Below, in pieces: positions 33,741 through 44,240 of a DNA stretch of 64,000 nucleotides (position 1 is its first letter; each line of letters opens with the position of its first letter). The stretch covers positions 20,178,463-20,242,462 of the forward strand of contig CM070514.1 in NCBI GenBank assembly GCA_036346375.1, in the 5' to 3' direction. The stretch comes from Guadua angustifolia (lineage: Eukaryota > Streptophyta > Magnoliopsida > Poales > Poaceae). The notes under the pieces are model-generated. The model saw only the letters and a program-made list of their open reading frames with translations. It was not told the origin of the DNA and did no database searches. Made by a program: the position numbers and the translations under genes.

Positions 33741-35618
33741 CGATCCGGCGCTCGCCCTGTTGGAACTCCAAATCGAGGTCGTCGTGCTCCGTGCCGGTGT
33801 TCACCCTGTCGGTCTGATCGTCATCCTTCGGGAGCACGGGCATCTCGCCCCGCCCATCATAGAAGGCGTCCAGCTTGCTCTGCCAAGCCCAACAGGCCCG
33901 CAGGTCATGGCCGGCCGCCCTATGAAACAGGCAGAACTTGGCTTCGTCATACCCCGAGCGCCTCTCGGCCCCCTGCGGCCTGGCATCGGCCCGCTGGGGC
34001 CCAGGTCGTTGGCCCTCTTGCTGGGGCTGGTTCTGCGCCTGACGAGGTCGAGGCCGACCTTGGCGGGGTTTGGAGCCCTCACGAGCTTGACCTCGGACCT
34101 CGAGGACCTCGCGGTGGCCGTCCGCCGATACAACCAGCCGCGGCAGACCACCGCTGCCCCGTCGGTCACGCTTCCATTTCTTAGCGGTGGTGTCGTGGTC
34201 GGCACCCCTGGAACTGGACGGGCCGGCCTCTGTTTGGTTTAGACCAAGCTTACCTTGGTCGTAGTCGCGCTTCCAGCGGACTGCGTCGTCCGCGTCCGCA
34301 TATCGTTCCGCCATGCGGAAAAGTTTGTTGACGCTGAGCCTCGAGGTGATCTCCAGGTCTTCAGTAAGGCGCCGGTCGCAGACGCCGAATTTGAATGCCT
34401 TGATGACTGCTTCGTCGGAGATGCTCGGAATCAGGTTCCTTGTGCGGATAAACCGCCGCACGAAATCACGCAGCGGCTCGCTCTTGCCCTGGATGACACG
34501 GTCCAGGTCCTTCTCCCTCCCCGGCCGCTCGTAACAACTCTGAAAGTTGGAGCGGAGGGCATTCTGGATTTGGCGCCACGACCTGAAGGAACCAGGTTTC
34601 TGGTTGAAAAGCCAGGTCCTCGCGGCCCCGTCCAGCACGGTCGGGAGGTAGTTTGCCATCACCAGCTCGTCCCCTCCGGCCGCCAGGATGGCGGTCGAGT
34701 AGATGGACAAGAACTCGTCGGGGTTCTTAGTCCCATCAAGCTTCGATCGCAGCGGGCTTGAACCGAGCCGCCACCGCGACGTGCGCGCAGACCGTCGAAA
34801 TCGCCATGCGGCCGAGGCGACAAAGTCGCGCACGGTGTGGTCATCACCGACTAGGTCCCTGCTGCTACCAGATTCGGAGTCGAGGCTGCCCCGACGGCCC
34901 GACCTTCGGTGGGAGCGACCACGGTGCCGGGCGCGTGAATCACCCGGGAGGTAGCGCAGCGATCCCGACCTTCTGGCGCTGGCGGAATGTCGGGAGAGGT
35001 TCGCGATCCGCTCCGGTCGACTCAGAGTTCGTGTGGCTCGGCTCGGGCCTGGCCCTGCTTGGTGCGGTGCCCGCAAGACGCCGGCGCGCCAGCGCCAAAA
35101 CCTCATCTCGAGCCCGCCGCCGGGGCCGGCTCGCGGGGCGTCCGATGGGTACGCGGGTGACGGCGCGACGTGTTGTCATCACTCTTCTGGGAGCGGGTCC
35201 CCGAGTGTTGACTCCGGTGCTACGAGGGCGCGACCTCGGTCGCAGCCCGATCGAGCTCTTCGGCCAGGGCTCGGCCAAAGAGCTCCGACCTCGCCCTATC
35301 GGGGTCAGCCATGACCCGGGCGATAGCACGGAGGCGTTCTCCCGTGAGAGGGAGCCTGGGGGGCCCAGTGGACGTGCTGGCCCTCTCCTGGGGCTCCCGC
35401 CGGAGTGCGGTTATGGCTTGGTTGATGGCGACGTGCACCATCCGGCGGGCGTCTTCAGGGGTCTGCAGATCACGGTCATCCGCATTTCCCTCCGCGCCTT
35501 GGCCATCCGCCATCGAGCGTCTTTGCTCGAGGGGGCGGTGAAAGCGAACAGGACACGGAGTCGAGTCCGTGCGAATCCATGCTTGAGGAAAGTCCGTCGA
35601 TGAAGTCGCCATTCTCAC
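33685..35618 (-). pseudogene. Gypsy-2 gag
   Basis: The N-terminal part (35618-35220) contains RRMVHVAINQAITALRR and ELFGRALAEELD. A long frame (35106-33685) then carries a full Retrotrans_gag capsid domain (NPDEFLSIYSTAILAAGGDE, VMANYLPTVL, WRQIQNALRSNFQ, FVRRFIRTRNLIPSISDEA). It also has a basic linker and the knuckle CLFHRAAGHDLRAC, ending with IDVIFGSSSAYHP. The N-terminal and long frames overlap out of register, so one or two frameshifts lie near 35100-35220. Confidence 0.83.
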
Positions 35619-35657
35619 GGTTCTTGATGTTTTCCTGCGAACAAGTGAAACAATCGG

Positions 35658-35675
35658 GCCCTACGGTGGGCGCCA
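35658..35675 (-). other. Primer-binding site of Gypsy-2
   Basis: Two bases inside the 5' LTR end the minus strand reads TGGCGCCCACCGTAGGGC. Position and TGG start fit a tRNA primer site. The tRNA is not assigned. Confidence 0.65.
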
Positions 35676-35677
35676 TT

Positions 35678-36346
35678 TGTCGGCGATCGGGATTGCCGAT
35701 CGCAAGAAGTGAGTTAGGGTCGGTGTGATCTGGGACCCGAGCTGCGCTTCACTTAGTCGAGGAGAAGTATGGGCGCGGTTATGGTCTGGGCGAGGCGACA
35801 ACGGCGGAGACCAAGATTTATCTTGGTTCGAGCCTGAGGAGAAATAGCTCTACTCGATCGCCTTGCGGCGTTCCTTTGGCTAATTCTGAGTACAAAGGTG
35901 CTTTACAGCTCAAGTTCAACAATGGCTAAGTCTAAGCTCGAGCTAGGGCGCGTTGTGTGTTGTCTTCGTCTGCCTCCAAAGGACTGTGTTCCCTAAGTTT
36001 TTATATCTCCTCAGCACGCAACGGCCGGGCTAGATTCCCGGGGAGTGGCCCTCGTGCACGTTGAGGGCTGGCGGCAAGCGCTTCGATCTTGTTATGCGCA
36101 TCCTCCTCACCTTACGACACATGCCTTGAGCAACCGTTGGTCAAGCGCTCGATCCGAAATCCAAGGGCGGATCGTGGCTTTGAATAAGGGCCCTTAGAGC
36201 TCGAGGTCGGCGAGGCCGCTTTCGGGTCTAGCGCTCTAGGTCGGCGCCTCGACGCAGCGTCGTGTCGAGATCGGGGGCCTCCCGAGCTCGGGTGGTCCGT
36301 TGACCGCATGCCAGCCGGTCAAAGGACGCCCAGCCCTCGTCAGCCA
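35678..36346 (-). repeat. 5' LTR of Gypsy-2
   Basis: It is the direct repeat of 25260-25945, with canonical TG and CA ends on the plus strand. It is 17 bp shorter because of many 1-3 base deletions relative to its partner. Confidence 0.88.
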
Positions 36347-37332
36347 GGAACTTCAAACTAGGAGAGTCTTTAGTAACGAAAGAGGGCCTAAAAGAACTTT
36401 CAATAGATTCCATTAGATTATATGATTAGTATACAGAACAAGCAAAAAAGCTGGCAGTAAAATGCATGACGAGTATCTCGATCGGCTTTAAGCACGAGCA
36501 TCTTTTTAACCAGTCATCGAGAGCTTCTTCACGGTGGACTTCTACGACTTGTTTAATCTCTTCAACCTCGATGTCATTGACACTGTGCTCATGAGATGCT
36601 AGACATTGTAAACATGTGCAATCACAGTCTATATATTTGAGTAATACCGATAAATGTCATATAACTCTTTGCTTTTGTGTATGTAGATATATGATCCTTG
36701 AAGTAAGAAGGAATAAAGAACATGTGGGTTTCCTCGATTCACACATAGTTTCGAGGCAAACAATGAACAAAAATTCTTGTTACGTCGAGGATTATGTGTT
36801 AGAGGCATCGCTAGCTCAACGCGATGTAGAGTACATACTTCTACCTTACAACCCATTGTAAGTGTTGTACTACCTGCTATACTTTGATTTGTACTTTACA
36901 CGCAACTCAAAATTTGGTTGAGTAACCATGGTGATATTTCTATGTAGGTTTCACTAGTCTCTAATTGTATTTGAACCAAGAAAAAACTGAGTTAGCTACG
37001 TTGATTCCTTATGTAAGGCCAGCCACGACTTGAGACCTATCGAAAAACTATTCAATAGGTAATCACATTTTCTCCATAGATAACTCTCCTGTAGCTCATG
37101 GAATGACTGAGGTTAACTTTTTGGAATCACACAGGGTGTTCAAAGTGTGTAGACTTCGTGGAGAGCCACATAAGGACGCATTGAAGTTGAAACATGATTT
37201 TCACTTTTTAGTAGCTGCTAGTATACAATAATCCTATATCACACCGTAATGATGCCCCTTGAACTAACCAATTCTATTTTTCGTAGTGCACCCATCAGGG
37301 ACAGGGAAATAACCTATGTGTCTTCTATGTTA
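36347..37332 (+). pseudogene. CACTA-1 second gene, part 2: Ulp1-like cysteine protease region
   Basis: The plus strand reads VDFYDLFNLFNLDVIDTV (about 36536-36590), and then, after what looks like an intron, VGFLDSHIVSRQTMNKNS and AQRDVEYILLPYNP (36727-36858). After another gap come a Phe-His pair and VDSL-like residues near 36950-37010. These match the Ulp1 (C48 peptidase) part of the second gene in grass CACTA elements, where the His after LPYN and the Asp of DSL are catalytic-region landmarks. Stops and splice-like gaps interrupt it. It continues after the hAT-like insertion. Confidence 0.65.
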
Positions 37333-37340
37333 ACCATAAC

Positions 37341-37862
37341 CAAACGTGTCCAAATGGGCGACACGGCATGGCTTGACCCATTTACCGGACAGTATGGCCC
37401 GTTTAGGCCTAGCTAATAAAATGGTCATGCCGGGCCGGCCCATGTGCCGAGTCCTCAGCCCAACATGGCCTAGGTGGCCTCATGGGCCGTATTGTGCCAG
37501 CACGTGGCCTCACAGGCCGATGGGCCGAAATGGGCCGGGGCTGGCCCATTTGGTGCCAAAAAAATAAAAAATAGAAAAATCATAGAAGTTTGAAAAAATG
37601 CAGAAAAATTGGAAAACAAATCTAGAATAATTAGGAAAACTCAAAAGAATGTAGAATTTTCTAAAAGTATATGTGGGTCTAAACGGGTCGTGTCATGCTG
37701 GGCCATGCCCGGACCATGTCGGGGTGACAACCCAAGCACGGTCTAGCCAAATGGGCCGTGCTGGCACGGTTCATTTATGTTGGGCCATGTTGTGCCTGGA
37801 CTGTGCCAACAGTGGCGGGCCATAGGCTAGCCCATTTGGCACAACCCATTTGGCCATCTCTA
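37341..37862. mobile_element. Non-autonomous hAT-like element
   Basis: The ends form imperfect inverted repeats: left CAAACGTGTCCAAATGGG, and right (reverse complement) TAGAGATGGCCAAATGGG. They are flanked by 8-bp repeats ACCATAAC and GGCATAAC (6 of 8 identical), the length typical of hAT insertions. The interior is built from GGGCC / GGCCCAT-type motifs and has no transposase. It splits the CACTA-1 Ulp1-like gene. Confidence 0.65.
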
Positions 37863-37870
37863 GGCATAAC

Positions 37871-38040
37871 ATGAAAACCCTCATCAGTATAAATAAGATC
37901 AACGATGCAATTGCATTGAAAAAAGCCCATCTGGAGGCAATTCAAGAACACCTATCTAACTTCTTAATACGTGAGGTCATACATCACATTATTCCATTAG
38001 TTAATATAATATTTGAGTTGATTTTTGAAATTGTTGTGTA
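37871..38040 (+). pseudogene. CACTA-1 second gene, part 3
   Basis: The frame reads INDAIALKKAHLEAIQEHL and SNFLIREVIHH. This resembles the C-terminal part of CACTA Ulp1-type proteins, where an 'aIQE.LagFllreV' segment precedes the end. It lies directly after the hAT-like element. Confidence 0.5.
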
Positions 38041-38212
38041 ATTTGTGATATAATCACCTTCTAATCTATTGGTTAATATAATATTTGAGTTGATTTCTGA
38101 AATGGTTGTGTAATCTATCATATAATCAACTTGTGATTTATTGGTTAATATAATATTTGTGTTGATTTCTAAAATGGCTGTGCAATCTGTGATATAATTA
38201 GCTTGTGATGTG
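37997..38212. repeat. Tandem repeat, 72-bp unit, three copies
   Basis: Units starting TT(A/G)GTTAATATAATATTTG begin at 37997, 38069 and 38141. Each contains TTGATTTYTRAAATKG and GTGATATAAT-like stretches. The first unit overlaps the end of the CACTA-1 coding remnant. Confidence 0.85.
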
Positions 38213-38697
38213 TGTAATCTACTTGTGATATGATCTATGTAATTTGCTTGCGTCAAAGGGCATGACTAGCATTTCCTGAGCCTAGCCAATAAACAGTAAA
38301 ATATTCAACAGTAAAAAATAATATCACAGACAGGTATTTCCTCCATTTATTTGCATGCAAAATGTTTTGAAATTTTTAGGATGTTGAGTTTAACGAGTTT
38401 ACTAACTAGTTCAAACAAGTTTGAACTGAAATTCAAATTAGAGTTTCCTTTTTTTGATGATAATTTGATTGTAGGTATGTGCTGATTTTATATATAAATC
38501 AGTGATATAAATTTGTTCAAATATTTGAATTCAAGTATAATTTTTTAAAATGTATGTGTTTCATTTGAATTGTGTTATATATATATATATATATAAGGTC
38601 ATTTAAGTAACAAAGTCTGATGTCTCCGCACATTGATTTCCGAGTGATCCTAGCAAACTTACAATACCGCTCTGGTATCGGCCGGTATGGTCAATAT
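38213..38697. other. AT-rich spacer with (AT)n
   Basis: No gene is seen. A TA dinucleotide run lies at about 38576-38596. The right part (38665-38690) has a TACCG/GGTATCGGCCGGTAT motif that recurs in similar form near 40605-40670. Confidence 0.4.
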
Positions 38698-40293
38698 TGA
38701 AAGACCAAAAAGATGACTAAAGGAGGTGAATAGGAGCCAAATGAAAAACTTTCCCCAAAGAACCAAGCCAAAACTCTAAGAGATCAAATAGAAGCAAAAA
38801 AAATCAATTTTTAGAGAACTCAGCCCAAAATCAGCACTACCACTATGTAGGGGGCGGTACTATAGCTATGAGCACTAAAATCAGGGCCATGAATAGTAAA
38901 ATCAGCACTATTTCAAAACTAAAATCAGTGTATCTTTTGATCAGCTGATCCAAACCCTATAAAACTTTGTGTGCACCTTCTTATGAGTGTTAGAAACACC
39001 TATTCCAACCTTTTTTCGAACCAGAAAGAGTAGGAGAGGCTTATGAACCTATTCAACCTTCAATCACAAAGATTGATGTCAAATTTTTGACCTTTTTCAA
39101 ATTTAATGAAGGTTGCACCAAAACGGGGTAAACATCATCCTGAGCTTGCTCGTAGGGATTTGATGATCAAGATGACCTTAGATGGATTCCCACATATCAC
39201 AACAAGCTAGAACAGTAAGGAGAAAACCCACAAATGGGCAATATCAAGCCAAAAATAGTTTCTTCAGAAATCTCTTAATGATCATGAGAGAGTTTGTCTA
39301 GATAATTATGATATGATCCACAAATCATTCATCCTTGGCAACACAAGATCAAGGGAAGAAGAAATCACCAAAAAAGATAAAAAATTCAAGAAGAGGGAAG
39401 ATCAAAATAACAGGCAAAACTTGAGTACAAATTTTGATTTCATTTCAAAACAAGATGGATGATTACAAAGGCTCTCACCTAAGGGCGAAACTCCCAAAGA
39501 GCACCCACAAACCCACACATGAAAAATAAAATCTTGTGCAAACCCTAAACCTAGAGTCTTAAGGCTTAGTGGCTTCACTTCTCTCTACATCTCCTTAAAT
39601 AGAGTAGGCAACTCTAACCCTAAAACCTGGACACTTGAGTGGATATCATCCACATTTACATGGGCTAACCTGAGAAACCAACACGCATAATTGGTTTTAC
39701 ACTCACACAAAGCACACTTCTCAAAGTGGCATTCATGACACCCAATTCGCTCCACGAGCACGAATGTGCGTCCATGTCGACTTTGGCTTGACCTAAACCA
39801 TTTAGGCTACAACCACAGTTTTCCAAACTGCCTCGTTCCCTGGTATTGGATAAATTACCAATTTGCCCTATCACCATTCTTTTTCTTCCACTCGGAGCAT
39901 CACCCATACTTCGTCATCCAGCATGTGGCCCAATGACTTTCCACCAAGCCTCTCACACGTTTGGACTCCCCTGAACTGTTCTTGCTTGCAAATGGGCCCA
40001 AGTCACTTAGTGAGCCACATGTCCTTAATTATCCGCTTCAACATGGTGGCTTCGATTTCCTTGACTATTCTAGACCTCAACTCTTCCTTGAGCTTAGTCT
40101 CGGTCCATGCCGTTACCTGCTATGTCCATTACCAATACTTCACGCTTCAGCACTTGTATTCTCGACTCGCAACCACTTCTTGACCTTAGTCATCTTCCGG
40201 TGTCCCTTGACAGTTTTGAACCTCAGCTTTCCTAGACTATTCTCAGTCTCTTTCGCCTCACCATGATTTAATTCTGAAATCCTGCAACTAACA
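38698..40293 (-). mobile_element. Copia-type (SIRE/Maximus-like) LTR, probably solo; right end uncertain
   Basis: On the minus strand the block has a TATA-like CTATTTAAGGAG (39604-39592), a long U5-like transcribed tract, and near its end TCCTATTCACCTCC and GGTCTTTCA (38698), as in SIRE-type LTR ends. No gag or pol and no adjacent tRNA-Met primer site are found. The right boundary is only a guess at CTAACA (40293), and no duplication supports it. Confidence 0.45.
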
Positions 40294-41152
40294 CAGACAA
40301 GCAAACCGTCACGTAGCACTATTCACAAAGATATATAGTAAACATTACATAATCAGCAAAGAATGCTCCACAATTTACCAGCACTACCGCTGCCTAGAGG
40401 CCAGTAGTACCACTAATCCTGAAAACATCTCAAATTGCTTCCAAATTCAAAGCAAATACAAATCAAACTTAGCCTTGAGCATTACAAACTCAAACACAGT
40501 CGATTACTCATCACTCACATGGGTAGACTTCCATATGGTTTTTCAGATATATATCATTTCGCCACTTAAATCAGTAAGCATACATACTGTACCAACTTCT
40601 ATACCAATCAATACCGATCGTACAGGCTCGATACCGGCTTCAAAACTGAATAATACCGACCATATCAGAGGAACTGATAATACTGTCTATTGAACTCGTT
40701 GAACTATATCTTATATTTGATAATACGTACTATTATGTATTTAGAGTAATAATATTACAAGTAAAACTTAGTATGTATATAATTGAATATATGTATAATT
40801 ATAAATATTATATTATATATTATGTTAAACCCGAAATGATACGTCGATATAAACCGAGAGATAAAATTGGTATAGACTCCGCCTCAATGCCCACAAGTAT
40901 GTATCCGAGTGTCCCATGTGGTGCTACGTGCGAAGCGCCGAAATTATTGTGACGAAAACCCGACTGAGCGGCTATGTAGTATTGTATATGCGTAGGCTTT
41001 CCTGTGAGGGTAGATTTCAGCTTAGTGTTTGGGGCGGTCGATTGACAAGTTGGGTCCACCTTTCAGGTGACGTCTCGTATGGACAGCTCAAATTAAACGG
41101 AATTGCTACAGTTCGGATGTCTAAACGCATTGCAATATTTTTTTCTACGTGT
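40294..41152. other. AT-rich intergenic DNA
   Basis: No supported gene. Short ORFs on both strands have no recognisable features. Confidence 0.35.
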
Positions 41153-41276
41153 GTAATATTTTTTACCAACGCGTGCAACATTTTTTTTCGACAAACAGTA
41201 AAATACGGCACAATAAACGGATGTTGCAAGTGTTAAAAAAATGTTGCACGCGTCGAAAAAAAATATTACAAGAGGC
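41153..41276. repeat. Imperfect inverted repeat, possible MITE core
   Basis: The left arm (about 41153-41192) has TAATATTTTTTACCAACGCG and GTGCAACATTTTT. The reverse complement of the right arm (41233-41276) has GTAATATTTTTTTTCGACGC and GTGCAACATTTTT. The loop is about 40 bp. Outer sequences such as ATCGGACGTCCGA (41297-41309) are also palindromic. Confidence 0.55.
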
Positions 41277-41329
41277 GTCCGATGAAATGAATAGTATCGG
41301 ACGTCCGAGCGTTAGTTCTTCCCCAAATT

Positions 41330-42840
41330 AAATGGCCTGTTTTTGTCAACGTTTCCCCCAACTGTCGAGGACCTAAAATGAATGTTCGTTAAGATTGAAG
41401 TCTGAACAAGTTGAAGGACCAAAGCATACGTACTGAAAACAAACGGTGCATCTGCTCACGGTTTGTTTGTTTGGTGATATCACACTGATCAGTAGTACTA
41501 CTCATGACAATGACACCTGCATTTCCAACCGTTAAACTTATTCAGGTGCGTCTGATCAACTGGTTTCATTGACTTTATGTATGCATGTCCTGAATCTGAT
41601 TAGCTCGCGCGCACGCTGCGAGGTATGTAGGAGGATAAACTTCTGCTGCTCTGCATGCCAAATTGCACTTGATTTGAACAAGGGTTCACGGTCAGATTGT
41701 ACTAGTTGCATTGGAAAATTGGATGCTTGGTGATGAAGCCAGTGGTGGGTAGACGTGCGCTAATTAATCGTCATGCTTTGACCTAAACAAATCAAGGTGA
41801 GACCAGAAATCCACACGCTGCTTGATGTGTTCTTACGTCATCGTTGCCAAGCATTGCTTGATTAATTAATTGCTGCCTCAGCGTCGCAAGATTTGCATTA
41901 CACTATGTAATACTGACAGAGTGACAGGTGACAGCACAAGAGCAATGCGACGACTATGGGAAAATGGCTACTCTACAGAAAAGTATCCTCGCATGGGGCT
42001 ACGGCATCGGGACAGTCCCCATAAAAATTTTGTCCCTTACTCTTATTTTTTCTCCTAATCCTAAATTGTGTAAATCATGTCATACAATCGTGCATGCTTG
42101 CTGCTTATGACATACAAAGAAAGATATTAGTCCATGAAAATATGACAATTGATAAATAAATTAGTATCATTTTCATGTTGTTGAAAATTTGTTTTTATAG
42201 CATGTTGGAAGATCAAAAGAATTGGCTATGCATGCATACACCTAACATCATCTAGTTTATAAGGGTGTAAGAGAATATATCTTTGGCGAAGTGGACCTGA
42301 ATCTCACAGTTTTGCATGCCCACACAAAATTTTTGTTCCTAATGGTTCACCAATTCAAAGATTATCCCATCGTCTCAAAAGGAAAAAAAAGTAAAAGATT
42401 GTTTTTAAGCTAATGCATGGTACTTGTCAATGATCGATGATATATCTCCACTCCACATTACTTTAGGCTTTAAATCATGCAGGGACTTAAAGAGTACGTT
42501 AAGACTTGCAGAATAAATTAAGGACTCTCACCTAATTAAACCTCTGGCTTCATCATATAATTAAGCCTATGAGCTGAAACTGAGCTTAAGCCAGCAAATA
42601 GACTTTTCAATCCAATTGGCGGTCCCATGTTGTTACAGGGCGCCGTTAGTTCATGCAGCATGGGAAAAATGAACATATCCGAATAGAATTCTAGCTCAAT
42701 CCCATTGGCATGCATGCAGTTCCATATTTGAGGAAATAAACTAAACATGGTATTCCTCCGAAACTAGTGTTCTGACCATTGAATTCAGACAGGTAAAAGC
42801 TCACAGATATAGTTCAGTTTCATGTGTCTCTACTATAGAA
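41330..42840. other. Low-copy-looking intergenic DNA without recognised features
   Basis: The stretch has mixed base composition, no TE protein remnants and no convincing ORF. It is the only sizeable part of the window that does not resemble a repeat by eye. I see no gene in it. Confidence 0.35.
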
Positions 42841-42842
42841 CT

Positions 42843-42947
42843 GTATATCACTATCGGCTCCAAAACGTCATCATTACTGGTTATTAGAGCCGGCAGTGAT
42901 ACTCGAAATTATCACTGCCGGCTCAGGAACCGACAGTGATAAGGGCT
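42843..42947. repeat. CACTA subterminal-type repeats outside the CACTA-2 terminus
   Basis: Units such as GAGCCGGCAGTGATA and TATCACTGCCGGCTC occur in both orientations just left of the CACTA-2 end. They match the repeats inside CACTA-2, suggesting that CACTA-2 landed next to or in a relative. Confidence 0.6.
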
Positions 42948-42982
42948 CACTACTACAGACTGCCTCATCCGCGACCCCCCAT

Positions 42983-43250
42983 CACTGCCGGGTAAGCCCG
43001 AGCCGGCAGGGATAATATTATCACTGCCGGTTCTAAATTCTACGGGCAGTGATAAAAATAGTATAATTTTCCCGCACGAATGGAGGCAATATCATTACCG
43101 GTTTTAGAGAGAACCGGCAGTGATAAGAAGATATCACTGCCGGTTTATATAAAAAACCGGTAGTGATTTATCATTGCCGGTTCGTCTATCAACCGGCAGT
43201 GATAAGTCCATTTTCACTACCAGTTTTACTCCAGAACCGGCAGTGATATT
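42983..43250. repeat. CACTA-2 subterminal repeat array 1
   Basis: There are about ten copies of the 12-13 bp motif ATCACTGCCGGTT or its reverse complement AACCGGCAGTGAT, alternating in orientation. In the family these bind the element's own DNA-binding protein. A second array is at 44000-44240. Confidence 0.85.
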
Positions 43251-43549
43251 ACTGTTCCCCGTAATTAGTTAAGATACAAAACATATCAAATATTGTAATT
43301 TATCTTGCACAGAACATATCAAAGCATAATTAGTTAAAAAACAGAACATATTAAACATTTGTAATTTATCTCGCACAGAACATTTACAAAATTTGTAATT
43401 TGTGTGATATGTATTAGTTAAAACACAGAACATTTACAAAACATAATTAGTTATACCGTCCATAAGTATATATTTAGTCCTAATTATACATACAGAATAT
43501 AACGGGCCAACGGCTATTAACCGTTTGAAACCCAAAATGGAGCGAAACC

Positions 43550-43903
43550 CTATATCCAAAAGTCATCATCGTCGTCCTCCTCCTCGTCCTCATCGCCGGA
43601 GCTACCGCCGGATGACCGATCGGAGTTGCGGCGGTGCTCCTCGTCCTCCTCCTCGTCCTCCGAATCCGATTCGGTGGCGGAGTTGGTCCTACCCCAACGC
43701 CGCAGGACCTTGCCGCTGCCGCTGGCGTCGCCCTCCTCCTCCTCCTCCTCTGCCTCCTCTTCCTCCTCCTCCTTCTCCTCCTTCCTCTCCTCCTCCTCTG
43801 GCGGCGAAGCGGGAATTTGCCCAGTACGTACCCGCTTCTTGGGGGGGCATTCTTGCAGCAGTGGTGGATTGTGAGGAGTGGTGCTCTGATTGAGGAATGG
43901 GCA
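43550..43903 (-). CDS. Acidic, Glu-rich ORF of unknown function inside CACTA-2
   Basis: The minus-strand frame is open for 117 codons between stops and ends DDDDFWI-stop (43550). It contains KKRVR (a nuclear-localisation-like patch), long Glu runs, then SGSGKVLRRWGR, ESDSEDEEEDEEH and a Ser/Gly/Asp-rich tail. No ATG is in frame. An ATG at 43850 sits one base out of frame because of a run of seven C, and a TATATAA lies at 43911-43905, about 55 bp upstream. It lies between the two subterminal arrays. No domain is recognised. It could be an element-encoded or captured nuclear protein. Confidence 0.4.
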   Translation of the reverse strand, partial: CPFLNQSTTPHNPPLLQECPPKKRVRTGQIPASPPEEEERKEEKEEEEEEAEEEEEEGDASGSGKVLRRWGRTNSATESDSEDEEEDEEHRRNSDRSSGGSSGDEDEEEDDDDDFWI

Positions 43904-43999
43904 TTATATAGAGCGAATGGGAAAAACAACGATTAGCGAAGAATGGGGAAGCATAGCGATTGGCAAAAGAACGAGAAGTGCGCGATTGGCGCGGCGATT

Positions 44000-44240
44000 G
44001 GAAAGGTTCGACGTATCACTGCGGTTTGTATTACCAATGGCGGTGATAATGATTATCCTTGCCGATTTATACCCAAAAACGGTAGTGATATATCCTGCGG
44101 TTCCATTTATAACCGGCGGTGATATAACTTTCTTGTCGGTTTTAATCTTTAACCGCAATGATATGTATTTTCCGCCCTTCCGAATTTTCGCGTAATTTGA
44201 CTTTATCACTTGCGGTTCTGCAGCAGAGCAGTGATGATAA
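44000..44240. repeat. CACTA-2 subterminal repeat array 2
   Basis: Degenerate copies of the CACTGCCGGTT-type motif occur (for example AACCGGCGGTGATA and TTATCACTTGCGGTT). They are more diverged than in array 1. Confidence 0.7.

Larger units (their letters stand above)
25260..36346 (-). mobile_element. Gypsy-2: Tat-lineage LTR retrotransposon with both LTRs
   Basis: The element has two direct LTRs (25260-25945 and 35678-36346), a primer-binding site, gag-pol on the minus strand and the antisense gene on the plus strand, as in Gypsy-1. Many single-base indels break gag-pol. The flanks (GCTAG before, GGAAC after) do not form a target-site duplication. It separates two parts of the CACTA-1 second gene. 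Confidence 0.9.

Noticed and set aside
33640..35603. Plus-strand ORFs of 168-281 codons opposite Gypsy-2 gag
   Set aside because: The minus-strand gag frame has a recognisable capsid domain. The opposite frames have none.
42983..43250. Short regularly repeated motif, CRISPR-like at first look
   Set aside because: The motif alternates in orientation with no uniform spacers, next to a CACTA terminus and TNP2, in a plant genome. It is a transposon subterminal array.
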